Positions 8,809 to 18,284 of a DNA stretch of 64,000 bases are shown piece after piece. This stretch comes from Sandarakinorhabdus cyanobacteriorum. GTDB lineage: Bacteria; Pseudomonadota; Alphaproteobacteria; Sphingomonadales; Sphingomonadaceae. Below the pieces are notes generated by a model. That model did not search any database, was not told where the DNA came from, and saw only the letters and a list, made by a program, of their open reading frames with translations. Every line of letters starts with the position of its first letter. The first letter of the stretch is position 1. A program made the translations under genes and the position numbers. The DNA lies in contig NZ_NOXT01000115.1 of the NCBI RefSeq assembly GCF_002251755.1, positions 20,857 through 84,856 on the forward strand, given 5' to 3'.

Positions 8809-10020
8809 ATGACCGAAGCCTATATCTACGACACCGTCCGCACCCCACGCGGGAAGGGCCGCAAGGATGGCAAGCTGCACGAAATCACGCCGGTGCAACT
8901 GGCCACCCAGGTGCTGCAGGCGGTGCGCGACCGCAACAATATCGACACCGCCGATGTGGACGATGTGGTGCTGGGCTGCGTCTCCCCGGTGGGCGAACAG
9001 GGCAGCGACATCGCCCGCATCGCCGTGCTGAACGCCGATTATGCCGAAACCACCGCCGGCGTTCAGATCAACCGCTTCTGCGCCTCTGGCCTGGAGGCCA
9101 CCAACATGGCCGCCGCCAAGGTGATGACCGGCGAAGCCATGTTCGCCATCGGCGGCGGCGTAGAGTCCATGTCCCGCGTGCCCATGGGCAGCGATGGCGC
9201 CGCCTGGGCCACCGATCCGTCGGTCGCCTTCAAGACCTATTTCGCGCCGCAGGGCATTGGCGCCGACCTCATTGCCACCAAATATGGCTTCAGCCGCAAT
9301 GATGTGGATGCCTATGCGGTGGAATCGCAGCGCCGCGCTGCCCAGGCGTGGAGCGAAGGGCGGTTCAAGCGCTCGATCATGCCGGTGAAGGATGTGATCG
9401 GCGAAGTCGTGCTCGCCCATGACGAGCATATGCGCCCCAACACCGACATGCAATCGCTGGGCGGCCTTGCCCCCAGCTTCCAGGCCATCGGTGAGGCGAT
9501 GCCCGGCTTCGATGCCATCGCCCTGATGCGCTATCCGGAGGTTGAGAAGATCAACCATGTCCACCACGGCGGCAACTCGTCCGGCATCGTCGATGGCGCC
9601 GCCGCCATCCTGATCGGCAACAAGGAGATGGGCGAGAAATATGGCCTGAAGCCCCGCGCCCGCATCCGCGCCATGGCCAGCATCGGCAGCGAGCCGATGA
9701 TCATGCTCACCGGCCCGGAATTCGTCGCCAACAAGGTGCTGGCCCGCGCTGGCATGACCAAGGATGACATCGACCTGTTCGAACTCAATGAGGCGTTCGC
9801 GTCGGTCGTGCTGCGCTTCATGCAGGCGCTCAACATCCCGCATGACAAGATCAACGTGAACGGCGGCGCCATTGCCATGGGCCACCCCCTGGGCGCCACC
9901 GGCGCGATGATCCTGGGCACCGTGCTCGACGAACTGGAACGCACCGGCAAGGGCACCGCGCTGGTCAACCTGTGCGTGGGTGCCGGCATGGGCACCGGGA
10001 CGATTATTGAGAGGGTGTAA
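8809..10020 (+). CDS. Acetyl-CoA C-acyltransferase (thiolase)
   Basis: This 403-residue thiolase has the complete catalytic triad: Cys91 ([10 protein letters not shown]), His359 (AIAMGHPLG) and Cys389 (NLCVGAGMG). In this context it most likely performs the last, thiolytic step of beta-oxidation (FadA-like), though the family also includes biosynthetic acetoacetyl-CoA thiolases. A purine-rich AGAAGGGAAGAG precedes ATG 8809. It is separated from the upstream dehydrogenase by foldback copy B and from the downstream FadB-like gene by a structured 156-bp gap. Confidence 0.95.
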   Translation: MTEAYIYDTVRTPRGKGRKDGKLHEITPVQLATQVLQAVRDRNNIDTADVDDVVLGCVSPVGEQGSDIARIAVLNADYAETTAGVQINRFCASGLEATNMAAAKVMTGEAMFAIGGGVESMSRVPMGSDGAAWATDPSVAFKTYFAPQGIGADLIATKYGFSRNDVDAYAVESQRRAAQAWSEGRFKRSIMPVKDVIGEVVLAHDEHMRPNTDMQSLGGLAPSFQAIGEAMPGFDAIALMRYPEVEKINHVHHGGNSSGIVDGAAAILIGNKEMGEKYGLKPRARIRAMASIGSEPMIMLTGPEFVANKVLARAGMTKDDIDLFELNEAFASVVLRFMQALNIPHDKINVNGGAIAMGHPLGATGAMILGTVLDELERTGKGTALVNLCVGAGMGTGTIIERV

Positions 10021-10027
10021 GCGGCGC

Positions 10028-10134
10028 GCGGTTTGGAAGGCGTTTGCAACGCAAACGGCTGAAAACCGCCGACTCGCGTCACCCTCGGCCGGCGGGCCGC
10101 CTTTCGGCGGCTTTGCCGTCGAACAGGCGGCCCG
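10028..10134. repeat. Two consecutive hairpins in the thiolase-fadB gap
   Basis: Hairpin one spans 10028-10069: outer GCGGTTT / AAACCGC and inner CGTTTGC / GCAAACG with a 3-nt loop. Hairpin two spans 10093-10134: CGGGCCGCC / GGCGGCCCG enclosing a GCCGCC-TTTC-GGCGGC stem. Neither has a U-tract. They may be attenuating or mRNA-stabilising structures in the operon transcript, or another repeat type. Confidence 0.55.
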
Positions 10135-10176
10135 TTCGACGTCACGGGCCAGGAACCAAAAGCGGAGCAACCAACA

Positions 10177-12363
10177 ATGACCACCGCAATCCACACCGAA
10201 CTCGATGCCGACGGCATCCTCACGCTCACCATCGACGTGCCCGGCCAGTCGATGAACGTCATCACGCCCGAAGTGCAGGCTGATCTCACCGCCGCCATCG
10301 AACGGCTGAAGACCGACGACGCCGTGAAGGGCGCGGTGCTCACCAGCGGCAAGGCCAGCGGCTTCATGGCCGGCGCGGACCTCAAGGGCATGGGCGCGCT
10401 GATGGGTGGCGGCAAGCTGCCCGAGGGCAAGAGCCGCATGGCCGCCCTGTTCGATGCCGTGTTCGGCCTCAACCGGCTGCTGCGCGATCTGGAAACCTGC
10501 GGCAAGCCGGTGGCGGCGGCCGTCAACGGCCTCGCCTTGGGCGGCGGCCTCGAATTCGTGCTGGCCTGCCATTACCGGGTGATTGCCGACAATCCCAAGA
10601 TCACGCTGGGCCTGCCGGAAATCATGGTCGGCCTGTTCCCCGGCGCCGGCGGCACCCAGCGGCTGCCGCGCCTGATGGGCGTGCAGGCCGCGCTGATGTA
10701 TCTGCTGCAGGGCAAGAACATGAGCCCGCAGGAAGCGCTGGGCTTTGGCGTCGCCCAGGAAGTGGCGCCGCTGGCCGAGATCGTCGCCCGCGCCAAGGCC
10801 TGGGTGAAGGCCAACCCCAATGGCGGCGTGCAGCCGTGGGATGCCAAGAATTTCAAGATGCCCGGCGGCCCCGCCACCGCCTTGAACCCCAATTTCGCGC
10901 AGATGTTCGTGGGCGGCAACGCCATGACCCATGTGAACGCCGGCGACAATATGAACGCCCCGCGCGCCATCCTGTCGGCCGTCTATGAAGGCGTTCAGGT
11001 GCCGATGGACCTCGCCATCCGCATCGAGAGCAAATATTTCGCCAAGGTGGTGGCCGACCCGCAAGCCGGCAACATGATCCGCAGCCTGTTCGTCTCGAAA
11101 CAGGCCGCCGAAAAGGGCGCGCGCCGCCCGAAAGACGTGCCGCCCGCGCCGACGAAGAAGGTCGCCATGCTCGGCGCCGGCCTGATGGGCGCCGGCATCG
11201 CCATGGTCTCGGCCCAGGCCGGGATCGAGGTGGTGCTGCTCGACACCACCCAGGAAGCCGCGGAAAAGGGCAAGCAATATACCGCTGACCGGCTGGCCAA
11301 GAAGAAGACGCCGGCCGACAAGGCGCAGGCCATTCTCGACCGCATCAAGCCGACCACCGATTATGCCGATCTCGCCGGCTGCGACCTGGTGATCGAGGCG
11401 GTGTTCGAAACCCGCGAGATCAAGGCCAAGGTGACCCAGGCCACCGAGGCCGTGCTCGGCCCGGATGTGATTTTCGGTTCCAACACCTCCACCCTGCCGA
11501 TCACCGGCCTGGCCGAGGCGTGGAGCAAGCCGGAAAACTTCATCGGCATCCACTTCTTCTCGCCGGTGGAAAAGATGCCGCTGGTGGAAATCATCGTCGG
11601 CAAGAAGACCGGCGCCGCCGCCATCGCCAAGGCGCTGGATTATGTCGCGCAGATCCGCAAGACTCCGATCGTGGTCAACGACAGCCGCGGTTTCTACACC
11701 TCGCGCTGCTTTGGCACCTATGTGCAGGAAGGCCTGGCGCTGCTGGGCGAAGGCACCGTGCCCGCGCTGATCGAGAATGTCGGCAAGCAGATGGGCATGC
11801 CGGTCGGCCCGCTCGCCGTGAACGACGAGGTTGGCCTCGATCTCAGCTACAAGGTGGCGCAGCAGACCAAGAAGGATCTGGGCGATGCCTACAAGGGCGG
11901 TCCGGGCGAGACCGTCATCGAAAAGATGAACGAAATCGGCCGCTTCGGGCGCAAGAATGCCAAAGGCTTCTATGTCTATCCCGAAGGCGGGGCCAAGAAG
12001 TACCTCTGGCCCGATCTGGTGCAGACGGTCGCCGGTGGCCTTGCCGATACCCAGCCTGATGCCGCCGAGGTGAAGGAACGCCTGCTCTATCGCCAGCTCG
12101 TCGAATGCGCGCGCTGCATGGGCGAAGGCGTGCTGGAAACCCCGCAGGATGGTGATCTCGGCGCCATCTTCGGCTGGGGCTTCGCGCCCTTCACCGGCGG
12201 GCCGTTCAGCGCGATGGACACGATCGGCATCGCCAATGTGGTCGCCACGCTGGATCGTCTGGCCCAGCGCCACGGCGAACGCTTCGCCCCGCCGCAATAT
12301 CTGCGTGACATGGCGGCCAAGGGCGAAAGCTTCTACGGGCTGGCGGCGAAAAAGGCGGCCTGA
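10177..12363 (+). CDS. Bifunctional enoyl-CoA hydratase / 3-hydroxyacyl-CoA dehydrogenase (FadB/FadJ-like)
   Basis: This 728-residue fusion carries out the two middle steps of beta-oxidation. The N-terminal crotonase domain (about 1-190) includes GFMAGADLKGMG and NGLALGGGLEF for the oxyanion hole, and GLPEIMVGLFPGAGG with the catalytic Glu region. From about residue 326 follows an NAD-binding Rossmann domain with LGAGLMGAGIA, then IGIHFFSPVEKMPLVEI, where His is catalytic. The C-terminal dehydrogenase domains include NDSRGFYTSR and GGPFSAMD. A short GGAG-type ribosome site precedes ATG 10177. The thiolase upstream would be the partner in the trifunctional complex. Confidence 0.95.
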   Translation: MTTAIHTELDADGILTLTIDVPGQSMNVITPEVQADLTAAIERLKTDDAVKGAVLTSGKASGFMAGADLKGMGALMGGGKLPEGKSRMAALFDAVFGLNRLLRDLETCGKPVAAAVNGLALGGGLEFVLACHYRVIADNPKITLGLPEIMVGLFPGAGGTQRLPRLMGVQAALMYLLQGKNMSPQEALGFGVAQEVAPLAEIVARAKAWVKANPNGGVQPWDAKNFKMPGGPATALNPNFAQMFVGGNAMTHVNAGDNMNAPRAILSAVYEGVQVPMDLAIRIESKYFAKVVADPQAGNMIRSLFVSKQAAEKGARRPKDVPPAPTKKVAMLGAGLMGAGIAMVSAQAGIEVVLLDTTQEAAEKGKQYTADRLAKKKTPADKAQAILDRIKPTTDYADLAGCDLVIEAVFETREIKAKVTQATEAVLGPDVIFGSNTSTLPITGLAEAWSKPENFIGIHFFSPVEKMPLVEIIVGKKTGAAAIAKALDYVAQIRKTPIVVNDSRGFYTSRCFGTYVQEGLALLGEGTVPALIENVGKQMGMPVGPLAVNDEVGLDLSYKVAQQTKKDLGDAYKGGPGETVIEKMNEIGRFGRKNAKGFYVYPEGGAKKYLWPDLVQTVAGGLADTQPDAAEVKERLLYRQLVECARCMGEGVLETPQDGDLGAIFGWGFAPFTGGPFSAMDTIGIANVVATLDRLAQRHGERFAPPQYLRDMAAKGESFYGLAAKKAA

Positions 12364-12365
12364 AC

Positions 12366-12474
12366 ATCCTCCCCCTCTGGGGGAGGTGGCGCCGAAGGCG
12401 ACGGAGGTGGCCGGCAAGCGCGGTCCTCTCTGCCCCCTCCGCCCTTCGGGCACCTCCCCCAGCGGGGAAGGATC
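12366..12474. repeat. Foldback intergenic element, copy C
   Basis: The left end has the palindrome CCTCCCCC-TCT-GGGGGAGG (12368-12386). The right end has the imperfect CCTCCCC-CAG-CGGGGAAGG (12453-12471), followed by ATC. Internal stems (GCGCCGAAGGCG) and the CCCCCTCCG string match the order seen in copies A and D. It lies in the 171-bp gap between the FadB-like gene and the flavin oxidoreductase. Confidence 0.7.
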
Positions 12475-12534
12475 ATCTCTTGCGCATCTTGGCACACCAC
12501 GGCACCCTCTGCGCCAAACAGAGGGCCCCGCATC

Positions 12535-13797
12535 ATGTCCGTCGCCGCGCCGTTCGCCCTGCCCAACGGGCAGTCGTTCCGCAACCGCATCGCCAAGGCA
12601 GCGATGACGGAGGGGCTGGCCTTCAGGGATGGCCTGCCCAATCCGGCCCACGACAATCTTTACCGCCGCTGGGCGGATCGCGGCTGCGGCCTGCTCATCA
12701 CCGGCAATGTCATCATCGATCGCGGCCATCTGGAGCGGCCGGGCAATGTGATCGTCGATGGCCCGCTTGGGTCCGACGGCAAGGCCGCCTGGGCGCGCTG
12801 GGCGGCGGCGGCAACCAGCAGCGGCACCCAGGCCTGGGTGCAGATCAACCACGCCGGCCGCCAGACCCAGAAAAGCGTCAACCCCCACCCGCGCGCGCCG
12901 TCCGCCGTGCCGCTGGCGCTGCCCGGCGGCCAGTTCGGCATGCCGGTGCCGCTCACCGGTGTGGAAATCCCCGATCTCATCGCCCGCTGGGCCAACGCCG
13001 CCGCCATCGCGCGCGAAGCCGGCTTCACCGGCGTGCAGGTCCATGCTGCCCACGGCTATCTCATCAGCCAGTTCCTCTCCCCGCTCGCCAACCAGCGGCG
13101 GGATGAATGGGGCGGCGCCCTTGAAAACCGCGCCCGCTTCCTCACCGAAACCGTCAAGGCCGTGCGCGCCGCGGTCGGCAGCGATTTCACCCTGTCGGTC
13201 AAGCTCAACAGCGCCGATTTCCAGAAGGGCGGCTTTGCCTTTGACGAATGCATCACAGTCGCCGGCTGGCTGGCCGATCTCGGCGTCGATTGCCTGGAAC
13301 TGTCGGGCGGCACCTATGAACAGCCGGCGATGATGGACATGGAAGGTCTCACCCCGCGCGAGGAGCCGAAGCAAAGCTCCTCCCGCCAGCGTGAGGCCTA
13401 TTTCGTCCAACTGGCCAAGGCGCTTATGCAGGCGAAAACCCCGCCGCTGATGGTCACCGGCGGCTTCCGCACCCTGAATGCCATGGAAGATGCCATCGCC
13501 AGCGGCATCGCGCTGGTCGGCGTCGGCCGGCCGCTGTGCGCCGAACCCGATTGCGTCACCGAGCTTGTCGACGGCCATATCGAGGAGCTGCCGCGCTTTG
13601 AAGACCGGCTGGCCATCGGCCCCGGCTGGCTGGGGCCAGCATCGCCGTTCAAGCTGGTGCGCACCATCAACGGCTTTGCCGCCCAGGCCTGGTATTATCA
13701 GCAGATCAGGCGCGTCGCCGCCAATGGGGCAGCTGAAAAGCTGAACCCGTTCAAGGCCTTCCTCGCTGAAGACAAGGAAAACAAGGCGCGGGCTTAG
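12535..13797 (+). CDS. NADH:flavin oxidoreductase (Old Yellow Enzyme family)
   Basis: This 420-residue FMN-dependent TIM-barrel protein shows [13 protein letters not shown] at the N-terminus, QINHAGRQ, the family signature [19 protein letters not shown] with [13 protein letters not shown], and a C-terminal phosphate-binding segment [11 protein letters not shown]. It lacks the extra FAD and 4Fe-4S domain of full 2,4-dienoyl-CoA reductases, so it belongs to the single-domain group. Being next to beta-oxidation genes it may reduce unsaturated acyl or enone compounds, but its substrate is not known. It overlaps the convergent cysK by 4 nt at the stop codons. Confidence 0.9.
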   Translation: MSVAAPFALPNGQSFRNRIAKAAMTEGLAFRDGLPNPAHDNLYRRWADRGCGLLITGNVIIDRGHLERPGNVIVDGPLGSDGKAAWARWAAAATSSGTQAWVQINHAGRQTQKSVNPHPRAPSAVPLALPGGQFGMPVPLTGVEIPDLIARWANAAAIAREAGFTGVQVHAAHGYLISQFLSPLANQRRDEWGGALENRARFLTETVKAVRAAVGSDFTLSVKLNSADFQKGGFAFDECITVAGWLADLGVDCLELSGGTYEQPAMMDMEGLTPREEPKQSSSRQREAYFVQLAKALMQAKTPPLMVTGGFRTLNAMEDAIASGIALVGVGRPLCAEPDCVTELVDGHIEELPRFEDRLAIGPGWLGPASPFKLVRTINGFAAQAWYYQQIRRVAANGAAEKLNPFKAFLAEDKENKARA

Positions 13798-14714
13798 CCG
13801 CCCGGCAAAAACTCCGGCACCGACAGGTAACGCTCGCCCGTGTCATAGTTGAAGCCGACCACCCGCGACCCCTTGGGCAGTTCCTTCAGCTTCATCGCGA
13901 TGCCCGCCAGGGTGGCACCCGAGGAGATGCCCACCAGCATGCCCTCCTCCTTGGCGGCGCGCAGGGCCCAGGCCTTGGCGTCGTCGGCCTCCACCTGCAC
14001 CACCCCATCGAGCACGCTCATGTCGAGATTCTTCGGGATGAAGCCGGCGCCAATGCCCTGGATCGGGTGCGGGGAAGGGGAGCCGCCGGAAATCACCGGG
14101 CTGGCCGCCGGTTCCACCGCAAACACTTTCAACGCCGGCCAATGCTGCTTCAGCACCCGGGCGGTGCCGCTGATATGGCCGCCGGTGCCAACGCCGGTCA
14201 CCAGCGCATCCGGCGGGCTGTCGGCGAAATCGGCGATGATTTCCAGCGCGGTGGTGCGTTCGTGCACGGCGATATTGGCCGGGTTTTCAAACTGCTGCGG
14301 CATCCAGGCGCCGGGCGTGGTGGCCACGATCTCCATGGCGCGGGCGATGGCGCCGTTCATGCCCTTTTCGCGCGGCGTCAGATCAAAGGTCGCGCCATAG
14401 GCCAGCATCAACCGCCGCCGCTCGATCGACATGCTCTCGGGCATGACGAGGATCAGCTTGTAGCCTTTCACCGCCGCCACCATGGCCAGGCCAATGCCGG
14501 TGTTGCCACTCGTCGGCTCCACGATGATGCCGCCGGGCTGCAGCGTGCCATCCGCCTCGGCCGCTTCCACCATGGCCAGCGCGATGCGGTCCTTGATCGA
14601 TCCGCCAGGGTTCGACCGTTCCGATTTGATCCACACCTCCGCATCCGGGAACAATTTGCCCATGCGCACATGCGGCGTGCCGCCAATGGTCTCGAGGATG
14701 TTGCTGGCCTTCAT
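13794..14714 (-). CDS. cysK: Cysteine synthase A
   Basis: This is O-acetylserine sulfhydrylase, a PLP enzyme making cysteine from O-acetylserine and sulphide. The 306-residue protein has the PLP lysine Lys41 in NPGGSIKDR, the substrate loop [12 protein letters not shown], the phosphate-binding GTGGHISGT and the C-terminal [11 protein letters not shown] 14714 is chosen because AAAGGAA precedes it and [14 protein letters not shown] is the standard N-terminus; 16 further upstream codons are open but not conserved. Confidence 0.96.
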   Translation of the reverse strand: MKASNILETIGGTPHVRMGKLFPDAEVWIKSERSNPGGSIKDRIALAMVEAAEADGTLQPGGIIVEPTSGNTGIGLAMVAAVKGYKLILVMPESMSIERRRLMLAYGATFDLTPREKGMNGAIARAMEIVATTPGAWMPQQFENPANIAVHERTTALEIIADFADSPPDALVTGVGTGGHISGTARVLKQHWPALKVFAVEPAASPVISGGSPSPHPIQGIGAGFIPKNLDMSVLDGVVQVEADDAKAWALRAAKEEGMLVGISSGATLAGIAMKLKELPKGSRVVGFNYDTGERYLSVPEFLPGG

Positions 14715-14758
14715 GGGCGTTCCTTTCGCATGCAATCTAGGGGCCGAGCGGTCGCCCC

Positions 14759-16003
14759 TCAAGCCGGCTTCTGATCATCAAATCGGTCGGCCAGCCGCAA
14801 TTGCGGGAAGCGCCAGGCCCACAGGATCGTCACCAGCACCGCGCCAATGCCGCCGGCCACCACCGATGGCACCGCCCCCAGATAGCGTGCCGCCAGCCCC
14901 GATTCCATTTCGCCCAGTTCGTTGCTGGCCGAAATGAACAAGCCCGACACGCTGGAGACGCGGCCGCGCATGTCATCCGCCGTGTGCAATTGGATCAGGC
15001 TGCCGCGCACAAACACGCTCACCGCATCGGCCGCGCCCAGCACGAACAGCGCCGCCAGGGACAGCGGGTAGGAGGTGGAGAGGCCGAACACCACGGTGGC
15101 CAGCCCGAACACCGCCACGCTGCCAAACATCACCGGCCCCACCCGCCGCTTCAACGGCCGGCTGGCCAGCAGCACCGCCACCAGCACGGCGCCTGCCGAC
15201 GGCGCGGCCCGCAGCGGGCCCAATCCTTCGACGCCGACATGCAGCACATCGCGGGCATAAACCGGCAGCATGGCGGTCGCCCCGCCCAGCAGCACGGCAA
15301 ACAGATCGAGGCTGATCGCCCCCAGCAGCACCCGGTTGTGCCGCACATAGGCAACGCCTTCGACCAGGCTGCGCCACGGGCTGATCGTTGCCGGGGCCGG
15401 GCGCGGCACCGGGCGGATGATCATCAGGCAGATCAATGTGATGGCAAAGGCGATGGTCGCCGCGCCATAGGCGGCCAATGGCGACACGGCATAAAGAAAC
15501 GCGCCCAGCGGCGGGCCAAGCACCGCGCCCGATTGCCAGGAAATGCTGTTCAGCGCGATGGCCTGGGGCAGCAGCTCGCGCGGCACCAGATTGGGGGCCA
15601 GGGCGGCCATCGATGGCCCCTGAAACGCCCGGCCCACGCCCAGCAGCGCCGCCACCGTGAACAGCGCCGCCATCGAGGCAACCCCGCCGAACGAGGCCCA
15701 GGCCAGCACCCCGGCACAGCCCAGCTCCAGCGCCACGGCCGCCCGCGCGATGTGGCGCCGGTCCATCCGGTCGGCGATCACACCCACCACCAGCGCCAGG
15801 CAAAACAGCGGCAGAAACTGCGCCAGGCCAATCAGGCCCAGCAGGAAGGCGGCATCGTCCACACGGCGGGTGGCGCGCGCGATGTCATAGACCTGCCAGC
15901 CAATCACAATCACCATCATCATGCCGGCGATGGTCGCGAAAAACCGCGCCGCCCAGAACGCCCGGTAATCGCGGATCAGCAGGGGCGGCGGAATGCTGGG
16001 CAT
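14759..16003 (-). CDS. MFS transporter, EntS-like
   Basis: This 414-residue major facilitator protein has about 12 hydrophobic segments. The loop motif [14 protein letters not shown] after helix 2 and [19 protein letters not shown] near helix 4-5 are typical of the MFS_3/enterobactin-exporter-like branch. The likely role is efflux across the inner membrane, with unknown cargo. It lies 44 bp upstream of cysK on the same strand, so the two may be cotranscribed. Confidence 0.88.
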   Translation of the reverse strand: MPSIPPPLLIRDYRAFWAARFFATIAGMMMVIVIGWQVYDIARATRRVDDAAFLLGLIGLAQFLPLFCLALVVGVIADRMDRRHIARAAVALELGCAGVLAWASFGGVASMAALFTVAALLGVGRAFQGPSMAALAPNLVPRELLPQAIALNSISWQSGAVLGPPLGAFLYAVSPLAAYGAATIAFAITLICLMIIRPVPRPAPATISPWRSLVEGVAYVRHNRVLLGAISLDLFAVLLGGATAMLPVYARDVLHVGVEGLGPLRAAPSAGAVLVAVLLASRPLKRRVGPVMFGSVAVFGLATVVFGLSTSYPLSLAALFVLGAADAVSVFVRGSLIQLHTADDMRGRVSSVSGLFISASNELGEMESGLAARYLGAVPSVVAGGIGAVLVTILWAWRFPQLRLADRFDDQKPA

Positions 16004-16166
16004 GGCCCAACCTTAGAAACTGGCCGGGCGGCTGGCAACCGCGGCCATGGCATCGCCACCGCTTTGTCAGCCGCCGCGCAATGGGTTATGCCTATGCCAT
16101 GGCAACCCTGCGTCATCTTCCGGGCGTCATTCTCGCCCTCGCCCTGCTGATGGTGGGGGTGGCGCA

Positions 16167-16418
16167 ATGGCTGCGGCCTGGGTCGGCTGGATGGATCGGT
16201 TTGGCCCTCTGGTGGCGATGCTTGCCCTGCTGCTGTCGCTGTTTGGCGGGTTCAACGCCTATGGTCTGGTGGGCGGCTTTTTCTTCGCGTCCGATTATCT
16301 GCGCTGGCCGCAGCTGGAAAGCGTGGCCTTTGCCGCCGTCGCCCTGTTGTTTGCCACCCGCGGCCTGGTGTCCACCCTGCTCGCCATGCTGACCGCCCAC
16401 GATCCCGACGGACGTTAG
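16167..16418 (+). CDS. Small membrane protein, possibly frameshifted
   Basis: From ATG 16167 this frame encodes 83 residues with two hydrophobic segments (LVAMLALLLSLFGGFNAYG and VAFAAVALLFATRGLVSTLL). Another frame beginning at ATG 16099 encodes a convincing additional helix (HLPGVILALALLMVGVAQWL) with good third-position GC, but then degrades into an implausible Cys/Trp-rich tail. The coding signal appears to switch frame around 16170-16200. Either this is a complete 83-residue protein, or it is the end of a longer three-helix protein broken by a one-base shift. No family is recognised. Confidence 0.45.
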   Translation: MAAAWVGWMDRFGPLVAMLALLLSLFGGFNAYGLVGGFFFASDYLRWPQLESVAFAAVALLFATRGLVSTLLAMLTAHDPDGR

Positions 16419-16568
16419 GCCGCGAACGCATAAATATCACCCCCCGGGACGGGCTTTTCAGGCCCGAGGCGAGTGAGCAAGCGCATTGGCGGTAGCCGAA
16501 GCTACCGCCCAAGCGCGGCGAGCGCTGCTTCGGGCCATCACAGGGGGTGATATTCATGCGTTCACGGT
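16419..16568. repeat. 150-bp foldback filling a convergent gap
   Basis: The 26-bp outer arms at 16419-16445 and 16543-16568 are inverted copies with about three mismatches (core ATATCACCCCC / GGGGGTGATAT). Inside are GGCCCGA / TCGGGCC arms, and at the centre GCGGTAGC-CGAA-GCTACCGC. The element begins directly after the stop of the small membrane gene and ends directly before the stop of the convergent molybdopterin protein gene. It probably acts as a two-way terminator or a mobile repeat. Confidence 0.75.
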
Positions 16569-17342
16569 CTAGGTGCCGGCATACCATTCATAACCGCGGT
16601 CGGGCCAATAGCCGCCCTTGCCCTGTCCGAAGGGTGCCAGACTGTCGGCCACCACGATCCGCATCAGATATTTGGCCTGCTTGTAGCCCAGTTGGCGCTC
16701 GACACGCAGCCTTATCGGCGCACCATGGGCGGTGTCGAGCGGCTGGTTGTTGAGGCTGTGGGCCAGGATCGTCTGCGGGTGGAAGGCATCAACCAGGTCG
16801 ATGCTTTCATAATAGCGGCTCTTGGATTGGAGACCGCCCTTGCTGGCCTCCCCGCCATAATCATCGGCACACAGGAACACGATATAGCGGGCGCCGTCGC
16901 GCAGACCCGCGGCCTTCAGGATCGGGGCCAGTTGCGGCCCGGTCCATTGGCCGATTGCGCTCCAGCCTTCCACGCAGTCATGGCGGGTGATCTGGCTGCG
17001 CTGCGGCAGCCGTTTGAGATCAGCCAGGCTCAGGCTGAGCTCCCGGCTGACCAGTCCGGTCACCTGCAGTCGCCAATCGGCGAAGCCACCGGCCGCCAGC
17101 GCCTGCCATTCGGGGTTGGTGGGCAGTTTCGTGCCATTGGCCTTGAACACCGGCGAAATGTCCGCCGCGCTGAATTCGCGGGCCAGCCCGTCGCGGCCGA
17201 CCAGCCGCTGCCAGCGCTGTGTCGCCTGTTCGCCGGATTTGATGACGGCCTGGGCGGTGGGATTGCGGGTGAGCGCGTCGCAACCGGCCAGCGCCAGGCT
17301 GGCGGGCAGGGCGGTCAGCAATTGGCGACGGGGCAGGATCAT
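16569..17342 (-). CDS. Molybdopterin-dependent oxidoreductase, Tat lipoprotein
   Basis: This 257-residue protein belongs to the sulfite-oxidase-like molybdopterin-binding fold. The N-terminus ILPRRQLLTALPASLALAGC carries twin arginines (5-6) and a lipobox ending at Cys21, suggesting Tat export and lipid anchoring. Cys123 in RHDCVEGWSAIGQW is the expected molybdenum ligand. The C-terminal GAPIRLRVERQLGYKQAKY matches the family. The ATG overlaps the stop of the upstream cytochrome b gene (ATGA), so they are a coupled pair. It would be a periplasmic oxidoreductase with the cytochrome as electron partner. The substrate is unknown; it is not a close match to MsrP. Confidence 0.87.
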   Translation of the reverse strand: MILPRRQLLTALPASLALAGCDALTRNPTAQAVIKSGEQATQRWQRLVGRDGLAREFSAADISPVFKANGTKLPTNPEWQALAAGGFADWRLQVTGLVSRELSLSLADLKRLPQRSQITRHDCVEGWSAIGQWTGPQLAPILKAAGLRDGARYIVFLCADDYGGEASKGGLQSKSRYYESIDLVDAFHPQTILAHSLNNQPLDTAHGAPIRLRVERQLGYKQAKYLMRIVVADSLAPFGQGKGGYWPDRGYEWYAGT

Positions 17343-18208
17343 TTCGCGCCTCCGATCGTCAGGCGGCCGGTGATCATGGCGCCGATCTGCCGGATCGGAC
17401 CCGACAGCAACACCAGCACCAGGTGAAGGGCCAGGAACCCGGCGATCAGGGCCATGGCGATGAAATGCACCGAGCGCGCCGATTGCCGGCCGCCCCACAG
17501 CGCATCGAGGAAGGGCCAGGCAGCGTCCATGCCCGGAGACATCGCCAGCCCGGTCAGGATGACGGTGGGAATGAGGATCAAGGTCACCCCGGCATAGGCG
17601 AGCCGCTGCAGCACTTCGTAGGAAAGGGCGGCCTCACCCTTGGGAAAGCGCAGCTTCGCATGTTCGACAATGTCGTGCCACAGATGGGCCGGGCTGAGCT
17701 GGCTGCGGCTGGGCAGTATGTCCCGCCACAGGCGGCCAGAGACGAGGCCATGGCCCAGCCAGGTGAGGCCATTCAGGATCAGCACCCAGGCAAAGAAGAA
17801 ATGCCAGCTGCGCGCGGTGGCGAGGTCGCGCCCCGATGGCAGCGTGGCCCAGTGCGGAAAGGCAACGATGTTGGGTGCGCCCTTGGCCGAGGTGGAAACG
17901 CCCAGCAGGCCGCTGGTGTCAAAACGCTGATCGCCGATCTGCAGCCAGCCGCCGGGATCGCGCCACGGCGGCGATGCGCCGATTTCCAGCCATTGCCCGG
18001 CGCGGTGATCCACCGATCCGGCATCGCCCCAATAAAGGCGCGGATGGGCGCCAAAGATGTTGAGCCCGGTCATCAACAGCAGGATGATCGCCAGCGCGTT
18101 GGTCCAGTGGGTCAACCGCACCAACCAATGGTGGCGCAGCACGCGGCGTGGTGGCGGCGCCAGCATGCCCGGCGGCGGTGTGTCGAGCGGGGGAGCGGTG
18201 CTGGCCAT
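17339..18208 (-). CDS. Cytochrome b561-type membrane partner of the molybdoenzyme
   Basis: This 289-residue membrane protein has about four to five helices with candidate haem histidines in RHHWLVRLTHWTNA (helix 1), ARSWHFFFAW (helix 2), SVHFIAMAL and LALHLVLVL. A proline-rich cytoplasmic N-terminus precedes helix 1, and a roughly 80-residue periplasmic loop follows it. ATG 18208 is chosen for its spacing from AGGAGAGG; ATG 18214 sits too close to that site. It overlaps the molybdoenzyme gene by 4 nt and presumably links it to the quinone pool. Confidence 0.85.
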   Translation of the reverse strand: MASTAPPLDTPPPGMLAPPPRRVLRHHWLVRLTHWTNALAIILLLMTGLNIFGAHPRLYWGDAGSVDHRAGQWLEIGASPPWRDPGGWLQIGDQRFDTSGLLGVSTSAKGAPNIVAFPHWATLPSGRDLATARSWHFFFAWVLILNGLTWLGHGLVSGRLWRDILPSRSQLSPAHLWHDIVEHAKLRFPKGEAALSYEVLQRLAYAGVTLILIPTVILTGLAMSPGMDAAWPFLDALWGGRQSARSVHFIAMALIAGFLALHLVLVLLSGPIRQIGAMITGRLTIGGAK

Positions 18209-18284
18209 GGTCATCCTCTCCTGCTGTTCGGGCGAAGTTGCCAAGGGGTTACATTGGGCCGCCAAATTCGCCATGATTTGCCCC

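Noticed and set aside
8575..13578. A 1667-codon open frame on the minus strand
   Set aside because: It is antisense to the acyl-CoA dehydrogenase, thiolase, FadB-like and flavin oxidoreductase genes, all of which have clear family motifs. It is His/Gly/Arg-rich with no domain, as expected of high-GC antisense frames.
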